A program made the translations under genes and the position numbers. This document shows, piece after piece, positions 1-10,460 of a DNA stretch of 38,152 bases. Every line of letters starts with the position of its first letter. The stretch's first letter is position 1. The stretch is from contig NW_009242976.1 in the NCBI RefSeq assembly GCF_000388065.1, positions 88,014 through 126,165 of the forward strand. Direction: 5' to 3'. Source of the DNA: Fonticula alba. Its lineage: Eukaryota; Opisthokonta; Rotosphaerida; Fonticulaceae. The notes under the pieces are model-generated. The model did no database searches. It was not told the origin of the DNA and worked only from the letters and a program-made list of their open reading frames with translations.

Positions 1-1368
1 CCCCCCCCCCCCCCCCCCGGCGAGGAAGCAGAAATCGGCCATCGTCTCGTGTCCGTCGACAGCGAGACGCGCGCGCGCGCGCGCGCGCGAAACACACGGG
101 GCGAAGGTTGGCCGAGGACCAACGGAGACAACTTCGGGTTAAACTGAAAATTCCCCAAGATCCCCCGATAATCGGCGGCATGCGAACCAGTGTCCCAGCT
201 ATTTGGCCAATGTGATAGCTATCATTATTAATCCTCCCTTTCCTCACCCCTTGGGCGAAGAAACATCGCCCCATGTCTCTCCCCCGGCGCGCGGCTGGCG
301 GGGTGGACGAGGAACGCGGGGTGTGGGGGGGAGTGGAAACGAACACGAGCACAAGGGCTAAACGACCAGCCAACCCCGCCCTGGCCCCAAATAGCGCCCT
401 GCGGTCCGGGCCTTTGCCGCGTCAGCTCCCACGCCGGTGAATCCCAAAGCGGCAAGGCGCGCCGGTGGGCGTTCAGCTGTTCGGGTCTTTTTCCATCAGG
501 TCGCCGCTCCCCCACCCCGCCAGAACCCCTGGTATGTGGGAGGGCCGCCCATGCTGCCGGCGAATGTGCACGCACGCACAGGCTCTCCCGCACACACGCG
601 TGCACGCCCTCGAGGGGCACGTTCATTTCTACGGCTCTTGAACCGATCAGAATGGACCCCGTCGCCATCCTCCCCCTCCCCCCCCCCCGCCTGAGGTACC
701 CCTGGGTGCCTAGGCTTGCCATTGCGACGGGAAATGGGGAGAATGGAGTGAGGCCAACCGGGCGAGTGTGACACGGCGGGGAAATCCCCCTGCTCGCCGC
801 TGTTCGGGCGTGGGTGGATGGGTGGGGGGGGGGGGCTCACACTCGACGCGCCCTCGAACCCCGCGGTGAGCTGATGCCCCGAGACCCTCAACTGTTGTGC
901 CAGCCTTTGACCGTGTATTTGCTGGAGGCACCCCCGGCCCCCCGCCGGCTTCTCCTTCCTCGGCTGGCACCCCCCGAGAGTGCGAGAAGGCTCCCTGCCT
1001 CCCTGGCCGCTGCGAGCGACTCCGAAAATCAGCGTGGGAATAGTCCGTCATCGAAGCGCCCGGGCACAGGCGGCAACAGTCGCCCTGCCTATTTCCGCAA
1101 GGTGAGGACGAGGGACCCTCTCCGCCCGGTTCCAGGATCGTTACGAGATCCATACTGACTGACAGCCGCCGGGGGGGGGGGGGGGGGGGGGCCAGGGAGT
1201 CCCCTGGCGAAAAAAAATGCACTCAGCGATCAGCATATGCGGAGAGGAGGAGGCGCACCGGACGGCGCTCCCTCGCGTTCTTTGACCCCCCCCCCCCCCC
1301 TGCCTGTGGCTCGTGAAATCCAGGTCCACAAATTCCGTAGGCGGAGCCGAGCCTCCTCCAAAAAGGTA
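1..1368. other. Low-complexity flank, no recognised gene
   Basis: The stretch begins with a run of 18 C, followed by a CG dinucleotide run at about 68-89, G runs near 823-835 and a 21-base G run at 1171-1191, and a C run near 1288-1300. Open frames exist on both strands, but they are Pro/Arg/Gly/Ser-rich with no recognisable domain, as expected by chance in very GC-rich DNA. I see no tRNA or conserved coding exon here. Confidence 0.6.
1360..1364 (-). terminator. Pol III T5 terminator of tRNA-Glu
   Basis: Five consecutive T on the minus strand (AAAAA on the plus strand) lie four bases beyond the tRNA 3' end. This is the standard RNA polymerase III stop signal and supports the strand and functionality of the tRNA gene. 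Confidence 0.85.
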
Positions 1369-1441
1369 TTCCCATACCGGGACTCGAACCCGGGTCTCGT
1401 GGGTGAGAGCCACGTATCCTAACCACCTAGACTATATGGGA
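1369..1441 (-). tRNA. tRNA-Glu (anticodon CTC)
   Basis: The reverse complement folds as a full 73-nt cloverleaf. The acceptor stem is TCCCATA with TATGGGA plus discriminator A. The anticodon stem CGTGG/CCACG encloses the loop CTCTCAC, giving anticodon CTC, which reads GAG (Glu). The T arm CGGGTTCGAGTCCCG carries a good B box (GGTTCGAGTCC), and an A-box-like TAGTCTAGGTGG lies in the D arm. There is no intron. The acceptor sequence matches the classical eukaryotic tRNA-Glu type. A T5 Pol III terminator follows four bases downstream. Confidence 0.95.
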
Positions 1442-1697
1442 TATACAATGTGCCGGCTTCCCGGGGAATTTATACCACTGGGATTCTATTTTTTCGGAAC
1501 CGACAGAGCCACGCCATCACCGCCGAGCTGCTTGCATCTTCTGGCGCGATCTCCTCAGAGCCCGCCGATGGGTCCTCGACCTCGTCGGGGTCCGTCTCCT
1601 CGCCATTCCCCCCTCGGATGTCGGTCTGATCGGCCTAAGGCTGGTATATTTCTGGACACGAGGATATCCCTCTTCCCCTGTGTCTCTCTTTCTCTCT

Positions 1698-1743
<46 letters not shown>

Positions 1744-1779
1744 CTTCGCCCCTGTGTTCCCTCCGGGACAAGCGGGCAA
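1442..1779. repeat. Spacer with a CT microsatellite
   Basis: This spacer lies between the tRNA-Glu gene and the stop codon of the minus-strand membrane-protein gene. Its main feature is an interrupted (CT)n tract at about 1681-1739. On the minus strand this is (GA)n and would lie just downstream of the neighbouring gene's stop codon. No coding exon is recognised. Confidence 0.7.
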
Positions 1780-4700
1780 TCAGTAATAGTAGTCGTCGGA
1801 GGAGCCGCCAAACAGGGGATCTACACGGACAGGCACCAAGGCCGGTGCGGTGGGCTCTTCGCGGCCCTGTTGCTCGTTGACCTTCTCCCCTTCGACGCCA
1901 TTCTCCCCGAGGGAAGCCGGGTCCATGTTCGGGCCATCCAGCCGATCCGCCTCCTTCGATTGATCGGCCTCGCCATCGGTATTCGACTGGGCCCCCTTTA
2001 AGTCGAAGTCCTCCACCGGCCGTGGCACTTCCTCGACCGACTCCGGGTGTGACGACCCGCGTGCCACACTCTCTTCAGTGGCCGAGGCGCTCGCCGTGCC
2101 GGGCTTGGGCCTTCCCTCGACGCTCTCGTCGCCGGCCGCCTGGCCGGCATCCGCCGGGTGATCCTTGTCCGCAACTTCGGGGGCCGGCTGCGACACCGAC
2201 GACGATGCGGCCTGCTCCTCTTCCTGCACAGGGTGGTCGCTCTTCATGGGCTGCTCACCGGTCGGAGCCTGCTTCTCGCCTTCCGCCGGGGCACTAGTGT
2301 CCCGCTCTCGGGAGCTTGCGCGGTCGGCCACCAGCTGAGACAGGCGCTCCCGGAGGAGATCCGGCTCGGTGGTCTTGCCCGTTCCCGGGCTATAGGCCAC
2401 CACATGGCTGCCCTCCGGACGTTGCCAGAGCCCGGCCGAGCCATGTGGATCATAGAAGCGGGCATTGATACCCGGCCGGCGCGAGCCGTCCGCATCCGGT
2501 GTGTCGACTCGTGTCTCGGGCCAAAGGATGATCCCCGGGCCGCCGAGGGTCCGGCCGCCCTCGGCGTCTGGGACACCGGTTCCATCGATGGATGGCAGCG
2601 CTTCGGCCGGCCCCACCACGGTTGTCGGTCGCAAGCGCGCGATCAACTCGCTCTCGGCGCTGGTGCTCATGATGAGGACGTCGGCCGAGTACAGGTGGAT
2701 CAGAACCGGCAGCAATCGCCCGGGCGAGGAAACCACCTCGATATTGAGCTCGCGCGCGCGCGAGCGCAACTCAATCATCTCGATCTGTTCGCACAGGGTC
2801 ACGACCACAGCACGGCCGCGATCGCCACCGCGATCACCCCCACCCCCACCCGGGTGTACATCCAAAGTGTCAGTAAATAAGGGCCCCATTCAAAGGCACA
2901 CATTTGCCCCTGGGTCTTCTCGCTCGGGGTCCCAGAGAAGGGCAAGAGAGGAGGCGACAGACGCACCGCCGGCGCCTCGGAAAAGACATAATACTTGACA
3001 GGAAGCCCTGGCACATTGGCCAAATGCAGCTCGGCTTGGACATGCTCAATAAGGCGGACCAGTCCACCAATGAGGGCTGTCATTGGGGAGACGGGGGGGG
3101 GGCGAGTGGGGCACGAGGTCAGTCCACATATCGACGGTGGTTTTCTCCATCGGCCCATGCTCCGACGTTCTGCGCTACTGGACTTGTGGTCCAGTTGCGA
3201 CATCAGGCGGGGGGAAAGAGGAAACAAAGGGTCTGGAAGTAAGGGGCAGCATGCCCGGCCAGCTGAGACATACGGTTCTCCCCCGACTTGATCTGGTCGA
3301 CAGATTCCTGAGGTCGAAGAGCTCGCAGGTGGAAGGCCACAAAGAGAGTCTCCTTCGAGCTGGCACTGTGACGGTCAAACTGCACGGAGATGGGCCACCG
3401 GCGCCGCGCGGCGCGGAACCTCTGGCGGAATTCCTCCCACCCAAGGCCACGCAGGTATGCCCGCTCCCGGCCCTCGGAGCTGTCCAGCAGCAGGCCGTCC
3501 GCCGGACCTGTGAGATGGAGAACAGCTCCACACTCGCGCCGATGATCCGCGAGAGTCCGCTCGACGGCATTGGCAGCATGGGGATCCTGTCGGGTTGGGC
3601 ATCGCCAGTGTCAGCAGCCTGGCCCTCGCCAACCTCTCTCTCTCTCTCCCCCCCCCTCCCCCTCAATCGCCCTCTTCCCTTCCGATTGCCTTCCTCTCTC
3701 CGGACCGCCTTGGCCTTTCTGCCCCCCCCCCCCCCCCGATGCTGCTCGGAGTTCAAGCCTTCCCAGGGGACGACACTGACGGCCATTTAGAAAGTCAAGC
3801 CGCCATACGCGCCATACTCGGGGAGTAACCATGCCACGTACCACCGAGGCTCCAACAACCTCCAAACAGGGCAGGAAGGAGCGACACTCCTTCCCCCGGA
3901 AGCCAGCCAGGCAAATGTCGCCATAGTGCTTGACATTGAGGGCCCGCTGCGGATCGGCTTCTCCCTCGGCCAAGCCGAAAAAGCGATCGAGCTCGTACAT
4001 CTCCGGCGAGGTCAACCCGGCTGGCATGATCGGGTGCGCCAGTGGGGTGACATTGTTCTTCTTGGCCAATATCACCATCGAGTGACTGTGTATGCAGGTC
4101 AACATATGATGCGCCTACGGCGGAAGCCGCGCCCTCCTCCCTGCCACTGGGGGGGACGATAGAAAGTCACGCACATCTCGAAGAAGTAGTGCCCGAGGGA
4201 GGAATCGGCCCGAGGGACCAGCGCCAAGTATTGCTGGCAGCTATCCGCCTCCAGGGGATCCCCCATGCAATAGTCCTCATGGATGCGGCGCAGAGAGATG
4301 CCCACATTGGACCCGGCCTCGACGGGGTAGTTGCGCAGATTCCGCGGCGTCGGGTGGTATAGGGTCGATGTGCCGCGATGGGCCTCATACAGGGGCTCCC
4401 CCCGGCGCAGGGCCTCCGGGAAGGGCTGGTACACGAAGTGCGGAATCAGCGGGCCATAGGCAATCGGCGAGAGGCCAATGTCCTGGGCCTGGCCTCCGGT
4501 CCCCGGGTTCGGCAGGACCGCATGCTCGCTGGACTCGCCAGTCGGGCTGCTGGGAGAGGGTGTTCCGCCCGTGGGTTCCGGAATCAGGGGGGCATTGCTC
4601 GGATCTTCGCTGTCCATGAAAAGCCTCCCACCTCCGGGCAGATCGAAGTCCTGGTCCAGTGGATCACCCACGAGTCCATCCAAGTCCAAGAGCCGATCAC

Positions 4701-5127
4701 CCTCGGACACCAGGCCCCCAGGCGGGACGGGATGCGACTCCGGCCGTTGGATGTGATAGGGCTTGGCGGCCGAGTCCCGGAGGAAGCCCGCAGTATACTG
4801 CATTTCGCGCTGGAGTTCGGCCGCCCGGTTCGAGCCATATCTATGTGCTCCAAAGTAGAGGGTGTCACTGGTGGAGGGGCCGCCGTGGGGCTGTGACTGC
4901 GGGGCTCCCGGGCCCGGGCCCACCGAAGCCCCGGGCCTACCGCGAACGATGTCATCCAATGTGACGCCCGAGCCTCCGGGCATCGGCGGCCCGTGCATGT
5001 GGGTGGCTGCCGACGGGCCAACGCGCACGCCCCCCTGTTGCAGGGTCATTTGAAGGAAAATGAGGGCCCCCAGCACGAAGGCGCCGGAGATGCCCAGGAC
5101 CTTGAGCAGCCTCTTGGCCGCGGTCAT
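1780..5127 (-). CDS. Type II membrane protein with fucosyltransferase-like motifs (putative glycosyltransferase)
   Basis: Model: exons 5127-4175, 4085-3842, 3586-3274, 3076-2967 and 2784-1780, with all codon phases matching; 874 aa. An N-terminal signal anchor at about residues 5-28 (hydrophobic LGISGAFVLGALIFLQM after KR) predicts a Golgi/ER type II topology. A 200-residue Pro/Gly linker follows. The catalytic-looking part then has motifs in the order seen in GT11-like fucosyltransferases: LGHYFFEIHSMVILAKK (compare GNQxFQYAxxxALAK), LFVAFHLRALRP (compare VHIRRGD), VKYYVFSEAP (compare fyiFSDD), and ADVLIMSTSAESELIA (compare the terminal NSSFSWW loop). The acidic, Ser/Glu-rich C-terminus of about 180 residues ends in GGSSDDYYY. 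No close family match is claimed, and the acceptor substrate is unknown. Another GT-B-like enzyme is possible. The start at 5127 was chosen because the signal anchor follows immediately and the preceding gene ends only 61 bases upstream. Confidence 0.5.
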
Positions 5128-5188
5128 GACGGAGTGCGCGCCGGGCAATCGGCCGGGGTCTCTTGCGTATTGGCTCCCACCGACCGCC

Positions 5189-5614
5189 TCACAGGATGTA
5201 CTTACTCTGCCCGAGCAGGCTCTGAAGGGATAGCGAGTAGGCAAAGAGGCAGCCGAGGAAATGCACGGCCAGCACCAGGTACAATGCCACCGACAGGCTG
5301 GCAATCAGTTCGAAGTCTATGGTGAGGAGGCCTTCGAGGTGTTACACCCGGGCAGGACGCCAGTGGGGCAGGTCCAGGGAACAGGCAGTGCCATCAAATG
5401 GCCGCCGGGGCGAAGGGTTAGCCATTCAGCATGTAAGCAAGGAGGGGAAGGCGCGTCTGGATGGGAGGCGCGTGCGTGTGGGGACGCCAGGTGCCACTCC
5501 CCCCCGGGGACGCCCCCTCCTTGGTGCGGAGGCAGGGCGAAAGGCAAGTGCCAGGCATACTTGTTATGTTGATGGACACTCGCTCGGAGAGCCTTCGAAT
5601 CCACCTCATACTTG
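5189..5614 (-). CDS. C-terminal exons of an unidentified small membrane protein (partial, tentative)
   Basis: Two exons fit in phase: 5614-5561 (encoding SMRWIRRLSERVSINIT) and 5316-5189. The second encodes a strong hydrophobic helix (LIASLSVALYLVLAVHFLG), then CLFAYSLSLQSLLGQSKYIL and a TGA stop. Donor GTATGC and acceptor CCATAG fit the local pattern. A further exon may end at 5746 (donor GTACTT, coding CSKCP just before it), but I could not find a start codon or trace the gene beyond about 5830. The hydrophobic segment is the main evidence that this is real, and I do not recognise the family. The glycosyltransferase-like gene begins 61 bases after this stop on the same strand. Confidence 0.35.
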
Positions 5615-5829
5615 CTGCACAGGCCCCGGCAAGATGGCAGCAGCGATGGGAAAAAAATCGGGGATGGGGACAAAAAGCAGAGAGAGAGAGGAGGAGGAGG
5701 GGGAAAGAGCGAAGAGGGCGGACAGGAGAGCTTCCCAACAAGTACCTGGGCACTTGGAGCAGGGAAGGGCACCGGCGGAGCTGTCCCCGGAGGATGTATG
5801 CACTCCAACACCGGAAAAGTTGTACACTC

Positions 5830-6896
5830 ACGCACTCTCTGGGGCCGACAACTCCAAGCGTCTCAGGTTTGGCGAGGTGCCGGAGAGCAGAAAACGAGAG
5901 AAAGAGAGGGACAGGCGAGGGGAGAGGGAGAGGGGGCGGGGGCGAGTCCAGTTGCTTGGGATGGAGGAAAAGGAAGACACAAAAGCTTGCCTTGCTGATA
6001 CGGGCTGCTGCTTGAAGACAAAGAGCGCCCCTAGGGCGAAAGGTAGATGGAATTTAAGGCGCAGCAGGAGGGGGGAAGGTGAAAGAAGTGAGAAAGGGAT
6101 GATGGCTATGGAGGAGCAGCATCCTGCCCGACTCGCGGGGCCGCGCTCTCTTGAAGAGCAGGCCTCTCTTCCGGGGCCTCCACCGATTTACCCTGGCGCG
6201 CGACCCCGACACGGCCGAGCAGATCTCCCACCGCCAAATCACGGCCCCTGGCCCCCGATCGATTGCCGTGCTGATGGACCCGCAGGAACGCGCCCTCGGA
6301 GGTCCGTTGTAACTGAGGCACCTTCACACACCATCATGCCCCTCGAGGGGCATGATGACAGCAGGGCCCGGCGATGTTGGTGCTCGGCAACGTCGTTCCC
6401 AGCCCAAGGCCGGCCAATCGGGACCCCCGCCCCCGAGTCGGACACCCGAGTCATTTGCGCCATCGTCAAAGCGTGTCGAGGTTGGACCGTGAGGGGCGAG
6501 GGGAAATTCTGACCAGACACAAACATAAAGGTCGCAACCCGGAAGCCAGGCCTCGAAACGTACGACCCGAGTTCCATTGCCCATGGGGGCACAACCCACA
6601 GGCCATTGAGGGCTATGTGTCAGACATGTCACATGGACAGCTTGATAATGAGATCACGCCCACGCCACGCCCAACATCTGGCATGATTCCCCTGGTGGAG
6701 GGGGCGCCCGCGATCTTGCCCTGCACCCAAATAGGGGCCCACACCACACCGACGCACCGGCTTGACTCTAGCTCCTCCGACGTCAGCTCTTGTCTCTCTC
6801 CTCTGCCCCCCCCCCCCTGCCCCCCGTCCTCCGCGCTCTTGACTCTTCTCCCCAGGCGCCTGCTGCTTTTTACACCAACAGTATGCACCGGAAATC
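5830..6896. other. Gap with no recognised gene; contains a palindrome
   Basis: Purine-rich low complexity (about 5660-5730 and 5880-5945) is followed by unremarkable sequence. A minus-strand open stretch at about 6320-6130 (coding around HQHGNRSGARGRDLAVGDLL) is preceded by a plausible acceptor but matches nothing I know and could not be linked in phase to the exons below. It may hold 5' exons of the small membrane protein. The perfect palindrome at 6332-6357 is listed separately. Confidence 0.4.
6332..6357. repeat. Perfect 26-bp palindrome
   Basis: The half-site CATCATGCCCCTC is followed immediately by its exact reverse complement GAGGGGCATGATG, centred on TCGA. No spacer or mismatch is present. 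It lies about 540 bases upstream of the SS18-like start codon. It could be a site for a dimeric DNA-binding protein or a cruciform. No function can be assigned from sequence alone. Confidence 0.9.
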
Positions 6897-7644
6897 ATGA
6901 GTTCCCCCCCGGTGCCTTGTCAGGAGCCATCACGCCCCCGGGCGCCCGGCACTCGTAGCCGACCGGCCATGTATCAGGACCGGTCCCAGTCCGATAGTCA
7001 GCCTGGCCTCTCGACCGCGAGCTTGCCCCTGGACTTACCGTACACAGTTTCGCCATGCCTCGATTCCTTGAGCGATATTGACGATCTCCGAGGGACGCAC
7101 CCTGATGATCTTGAAGATCTGCCTTTCTCCTCATCCGGCTTGGACCTGCGTTTGAATAATTATAATGTCAAGCGGGTCCGTTTGTATCCCACATGTCTAT
7201 GCTCGCCTGTGTTTGTGGAGAGGTGGGAAAAACGGCGCTTTGCTTCCCATTTCGACTCCCTGACACCCATCTCTGTCTCTCCCTCCCCCGCCCCCCCCCT
7301 CCTCGCTGTCTCTCTCTCTCTCTCCTCCCCTTCTCCCTTCTCCCTTCTCCCTGCCCAACCGACCCGCCCCTCCGCTTGGCTTTGAACAGCTCCTCGCACA
7401 TAATGACCTTCTCCATGCTGTGGCGTTGGATCACCTGAAGCATGCCCGGCCGGGCCACGCCGCGCGCACTCTACGTGTGGTGTACGCCAATTTGCGCATC
7501 CTGGCTGACTGGGCCGCCCAAGGGGGGCTCGTCAATGCCGAGGAAAGCCACTTCGCTCGTGATGCCCAATTGCCGTCCAACTCGGAGGAGTCCCACACGC
7601 AGGTGCTTGCCGAGTCTCCCCGGCCAGCCGAATCGCCAGACTGA
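6897..7644 (+). CDS. SS18/SSXT (SNH-domain) family transcription co-activator
   Basis: Model: exons 6897-7175 and 7390-7644, phase 0; 177 aa. The splice joins NNYNVKR to LLAHNDLLHAVALDHLKHA, recreating the SNH domain pattern of human SS18 (IQKMLDDNNHLIQCI...) and plant GIF/AN3 (YLDENKSLI...). It continues to VVYANLRILADWAAQ, which matches LHTNLVYLATIADS. SNH proteins bridge DNA-binding factors to SWI/SNF remodelling complexes in the nucleus. The first 90 residues are Ser/Pro/Asp-rich (DSLSDIDDLRG, DDLEDLPF) and precede the domain, whereas SNH is nearly N-terminal in animals and plants. The QPGY-type tail of SS18 is absent, and the tail here is short and Ser/Glu-rich. The donor is GTCCGT and the acceptor GAACAG. 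An upstream exon cannot be excluded, because an acceptor-like CCCCAG lies about 45 bases before the ATG. The gene converges on MUTYH with 90 bases between stop codons. Confidence 0.6.
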
Positions 7645-7734
7645 CGCCCAGCAAAGGATGTAAAATAGAAAGAGAAAAGGCAATCAAGCGGAAATCACCG
7701 ATGTAGCACACATGTTCGCGTCACTATTCGATGG

Positions 7735-9477
7735 CTATTTGGAGCCGAGGAAGGCTAGCATCAAGCTCTGACCCTCTGGGATCGCCATCTTAGATGGGCG
7801 CTTTTTTGCGCCACCTGCGACAGTGGACGCAGACGCCGCTTGAAGCAGGGCAAAGGCCTTGCGATTGGATGTTCCAATCGCCAAGCGCTCAGCCTCGACG
7901 GTGTTTCCCGCTACCCCGCCGCAAGATCCCTTCTTGAGGATGGCATCCGCACTGGCCCAAGCTGCTGGACGTGGTGGGCCTTGGGCAAAAGTGTCACCGG
8001 CACCGGCGCCTCCGCGACCGTCGGCCGTGTCTGGCAGCGTGCGCCCACCCTGGCCATACTCTCGGGACAGGGCAATCGCCATGACACGGTAGCCGTGGCG
8101 CCGGTGGGAAAAAACATGCTGAAAGGACCCGCAGTCCAAGATGCGCGTGGTATCCCCGCTGGCCGGGCCCGGGCCATAGGCCCACTTCTTCGGGGCGATG
8201 TCCAGCAAGCTGGCAGCCCGGGCGGCCGCCTCCTCGGCCGGCAGGGCATCCAACTCTTCGAACCCCAATTGCACATCAAAGGACGGGAATTCCCAGAGAC
8301 CAGCCAGCAGACCACGCGTCGGGCGTCGGGTGAGGAAAAATTCCTCCTGCCCAAGCGCGGTCGATGTGCGGGAAACGATGCACAAGAGGAAGGCCTGAAC
8401 CGGAGCGGCGGCGCGAGCGGCCGGAGGGGCTGGGAAGTGGCTCGGCTCCGCAAAGTCCGCCCATCGGACTCGCGGCTGACACAAATCACACATCGGTCCC
8501 GGGGATTGGATGTGCTCATCCTCCTCGAGCTTCAGTGAAAGGGCCGGCCGGGCCGTGGGCGCCATCCGGCCGGAGGTGCTGAGCTCATTTGACCGACAGA
8601 GACTGCGCAATGGACAGATGCCACACTGTGGCGAGACAGGCGTGCAAACCATGGCTCCGAGCTCCATCAGCGCCTGGTTAAGATCGCCGGGACGATTGGT
8701 GGCACGCAGATCCTCCGGGTCCGGAAGCCAGCCCCCATCGCCGATCCCACCATCAGGCAAGGCATCCACCGTGTCGGGCACTTCATGGCCCCGGGCGAGG
8801 GTGCGCGCCGTGCGCCAGGCCCACCGGTCAGCGGGTGGGCAATTTTTGGCCGGCGCACGGACACGCATCAGTCGGATGAGCACACGCGTGACATTCCCAT
8901 CCACCAAAGCACACGGCTGGTGCCCGGCAATCGAGGCAATTGCTCCGGCTGTGTAGGGCCCAACTCCCGGGAGAAAGCGCGCCAGCTCACTCGGCGACCA
9001 GGCTGGAATGCGTGAGCAACGATGCGTCTTGGCGGAGGGATCCTCCGGTTTGATCGGCATGTGGTCACACTCGATGCAAGAAACGGGGTGCGGGGTGGCA
9101 GCCACTTTCTGGGCACCCTCAAGAAGGCGCCGCGATCGGCCGTAATAGCCAAGTCCGGCCCAAGCGGCGGCCACCTCCTCCTCGGTGGCCCGAGCCAAAT
9201 CCTCCACCGTTGGCCATTTCTACCACAGGGAGCGGGGTATGTGTGTGTGCGTGTGTGCGCGTGTGTGAAGAAGGGAGATCGAGGAGGATGAGGTTGGTTA
9301 GTGGATGGGGCCGATCGGCGAGGACAAGCAGTGATCAGGGCGATGGGTACCTCCATCCAGCGTGCAAAGTATGGAAGCACTGTGGCCACTTGGGTTTGCT
9401 GGCACATGATCTCGCTCACCCAGACCGTGTAGGCACGCTGCTCGAGGGGAATGGTCTGGACAAGCGTGTATGTGTGC

Positions 9478-9523
<46 letters not shown>

Positions 9524-10124
9524 GCGGGGATCAATGAGCGAAAAGGACGGTCAGTCTACGAGGCAATCGAGGGACGAGGAAAAGGGCCGGAGAAAAGGAA
9601 AAGGACCGGAGAAAAGGAAAAGGGCCTACCACATCGTCAGCCACGTCGCGCCAGGGGAGCGGCCGCCGGCAAGCGCGATACCAGTCGAGCAGCGCCTGGC
9701 GGATGGCCGTCACATGTTGCTGCCCATTTGGATCGCTGGCCGACGAAAAGCGGTGCCGAGCAACCGAATGCGGGTCTAGGTCCGGCAAGTCGCCAGCAGG
9801 AGTTGCCTCCACAGCGGGCGACGACGTCGTTCGAGCGCGCTTCGAGACGGCCGTGCGGCTGACAGCGGTGCTTGCTGTGCGCCGCTTGACGGGCTTCCTC
9901 TCCTTTGGTTCTTCCTCCTGTAGCTCATCCCCATCTTCATCGGAGGAGGATGCGAACGGGGAGGAAGCAGAGGAACAAGGATCGGAATCCGAGTCAGAGG
10001 CGGTGCTCTGCCTGATGCTCGGATCGCTAAGTGGATCACTGAGCTCGGCGTCCATGTATTGGCCCACGAATCGCGATGTGGAGGCCGTGCGGACCCGGGT
10101 GCTCCGCCGAAGTTCACTTGACAT
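7735..10124 (-). CDS. MUTYH: Adenine DNA glycosylase (MutY homologue)
   Basis: Model: exons 10124-9630, 9455-9351 and 9219-7735, all phase 0; 694 aa. The enzyme removes A mispaired with 8-oxoguanine. Recognisable parts in order: a Ser/Asp-rich basic N-terminal extension of about 135 residues; LPWRDVADDV; SEIMCQQTQVATV with the catalytic Glu; WAGLGYYGRSRRL; the helix-hairpin-helix LPGVGPYTAGAIASIAG; LVDGNVTRVL with the catalytic Asp; and the [4Fe-4S] cysteines in CTPVSPQCGICPLRSLC (C-x6-C-x2-C-x5-C). A CDLC pair follows in the interdomain linker, like the zinc linchpin of mammalian MUTYH. The MutT-like 8-oxoG recognition domain carries RPTRGLLAGLWEFPSF. An insertion of about 25 residues with CIEC and HRC precedes the helix-hairpin-helix. 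The first two donors (GTAGGC, GTACCC) are the least typical in the window. The start is the first ATG of the open frame. Confidence 0.93.
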
Positions 10125-10460
10125 CGGAAACACCGGGAGCGGGGAAGGAGGACAGCGAAGGAGAGGGGGGAGCGATGGGAGGCAAAGGAAGAGGAGTCGG
10201 ACTAGGCAGCAGGAGGCTCACACAGAGACACACACACACACACACACACACTCCGGGAGCAGATTGGCGAAGGCGAGCAAGAGGGAAGGACATGAGGGAC
10301 ACATGGTCGAATGGAAGATCGCCCACCCAGCCTTGCGTGGACGTGCTGAGCCCTAAAAATAACCCCGCCCACTTCATAATCCTCGCCCCTGCTCCCCCGG
10401 GGGTGGCGCTCCCATGCGCGCGCGCGAAGAGGACGAGAGACGGCCGAGGGTGAGACATCT

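Noticed and set aside
2785-2966. An apparent frameshift or transmembrane helix (VGVGVIAVAIAAVL) between the two halves of the minus-strand membrane-protein gene
   Set aside because: The segment starts with GTGCGT and ends with GAACAG, both at codon boundaries. Removing it as a 182-base intron joins FSEAPA to IEMIELR in the expected motif order. The hydrophobic reading is an intron translated in frame.
9240-9265. TG/CG runs here and elsewhere as functional Z-DNA elements
   Set aside because: They lie in introns or spacers with many similar tracts throughout the window, and nothing singles out any one as functional.
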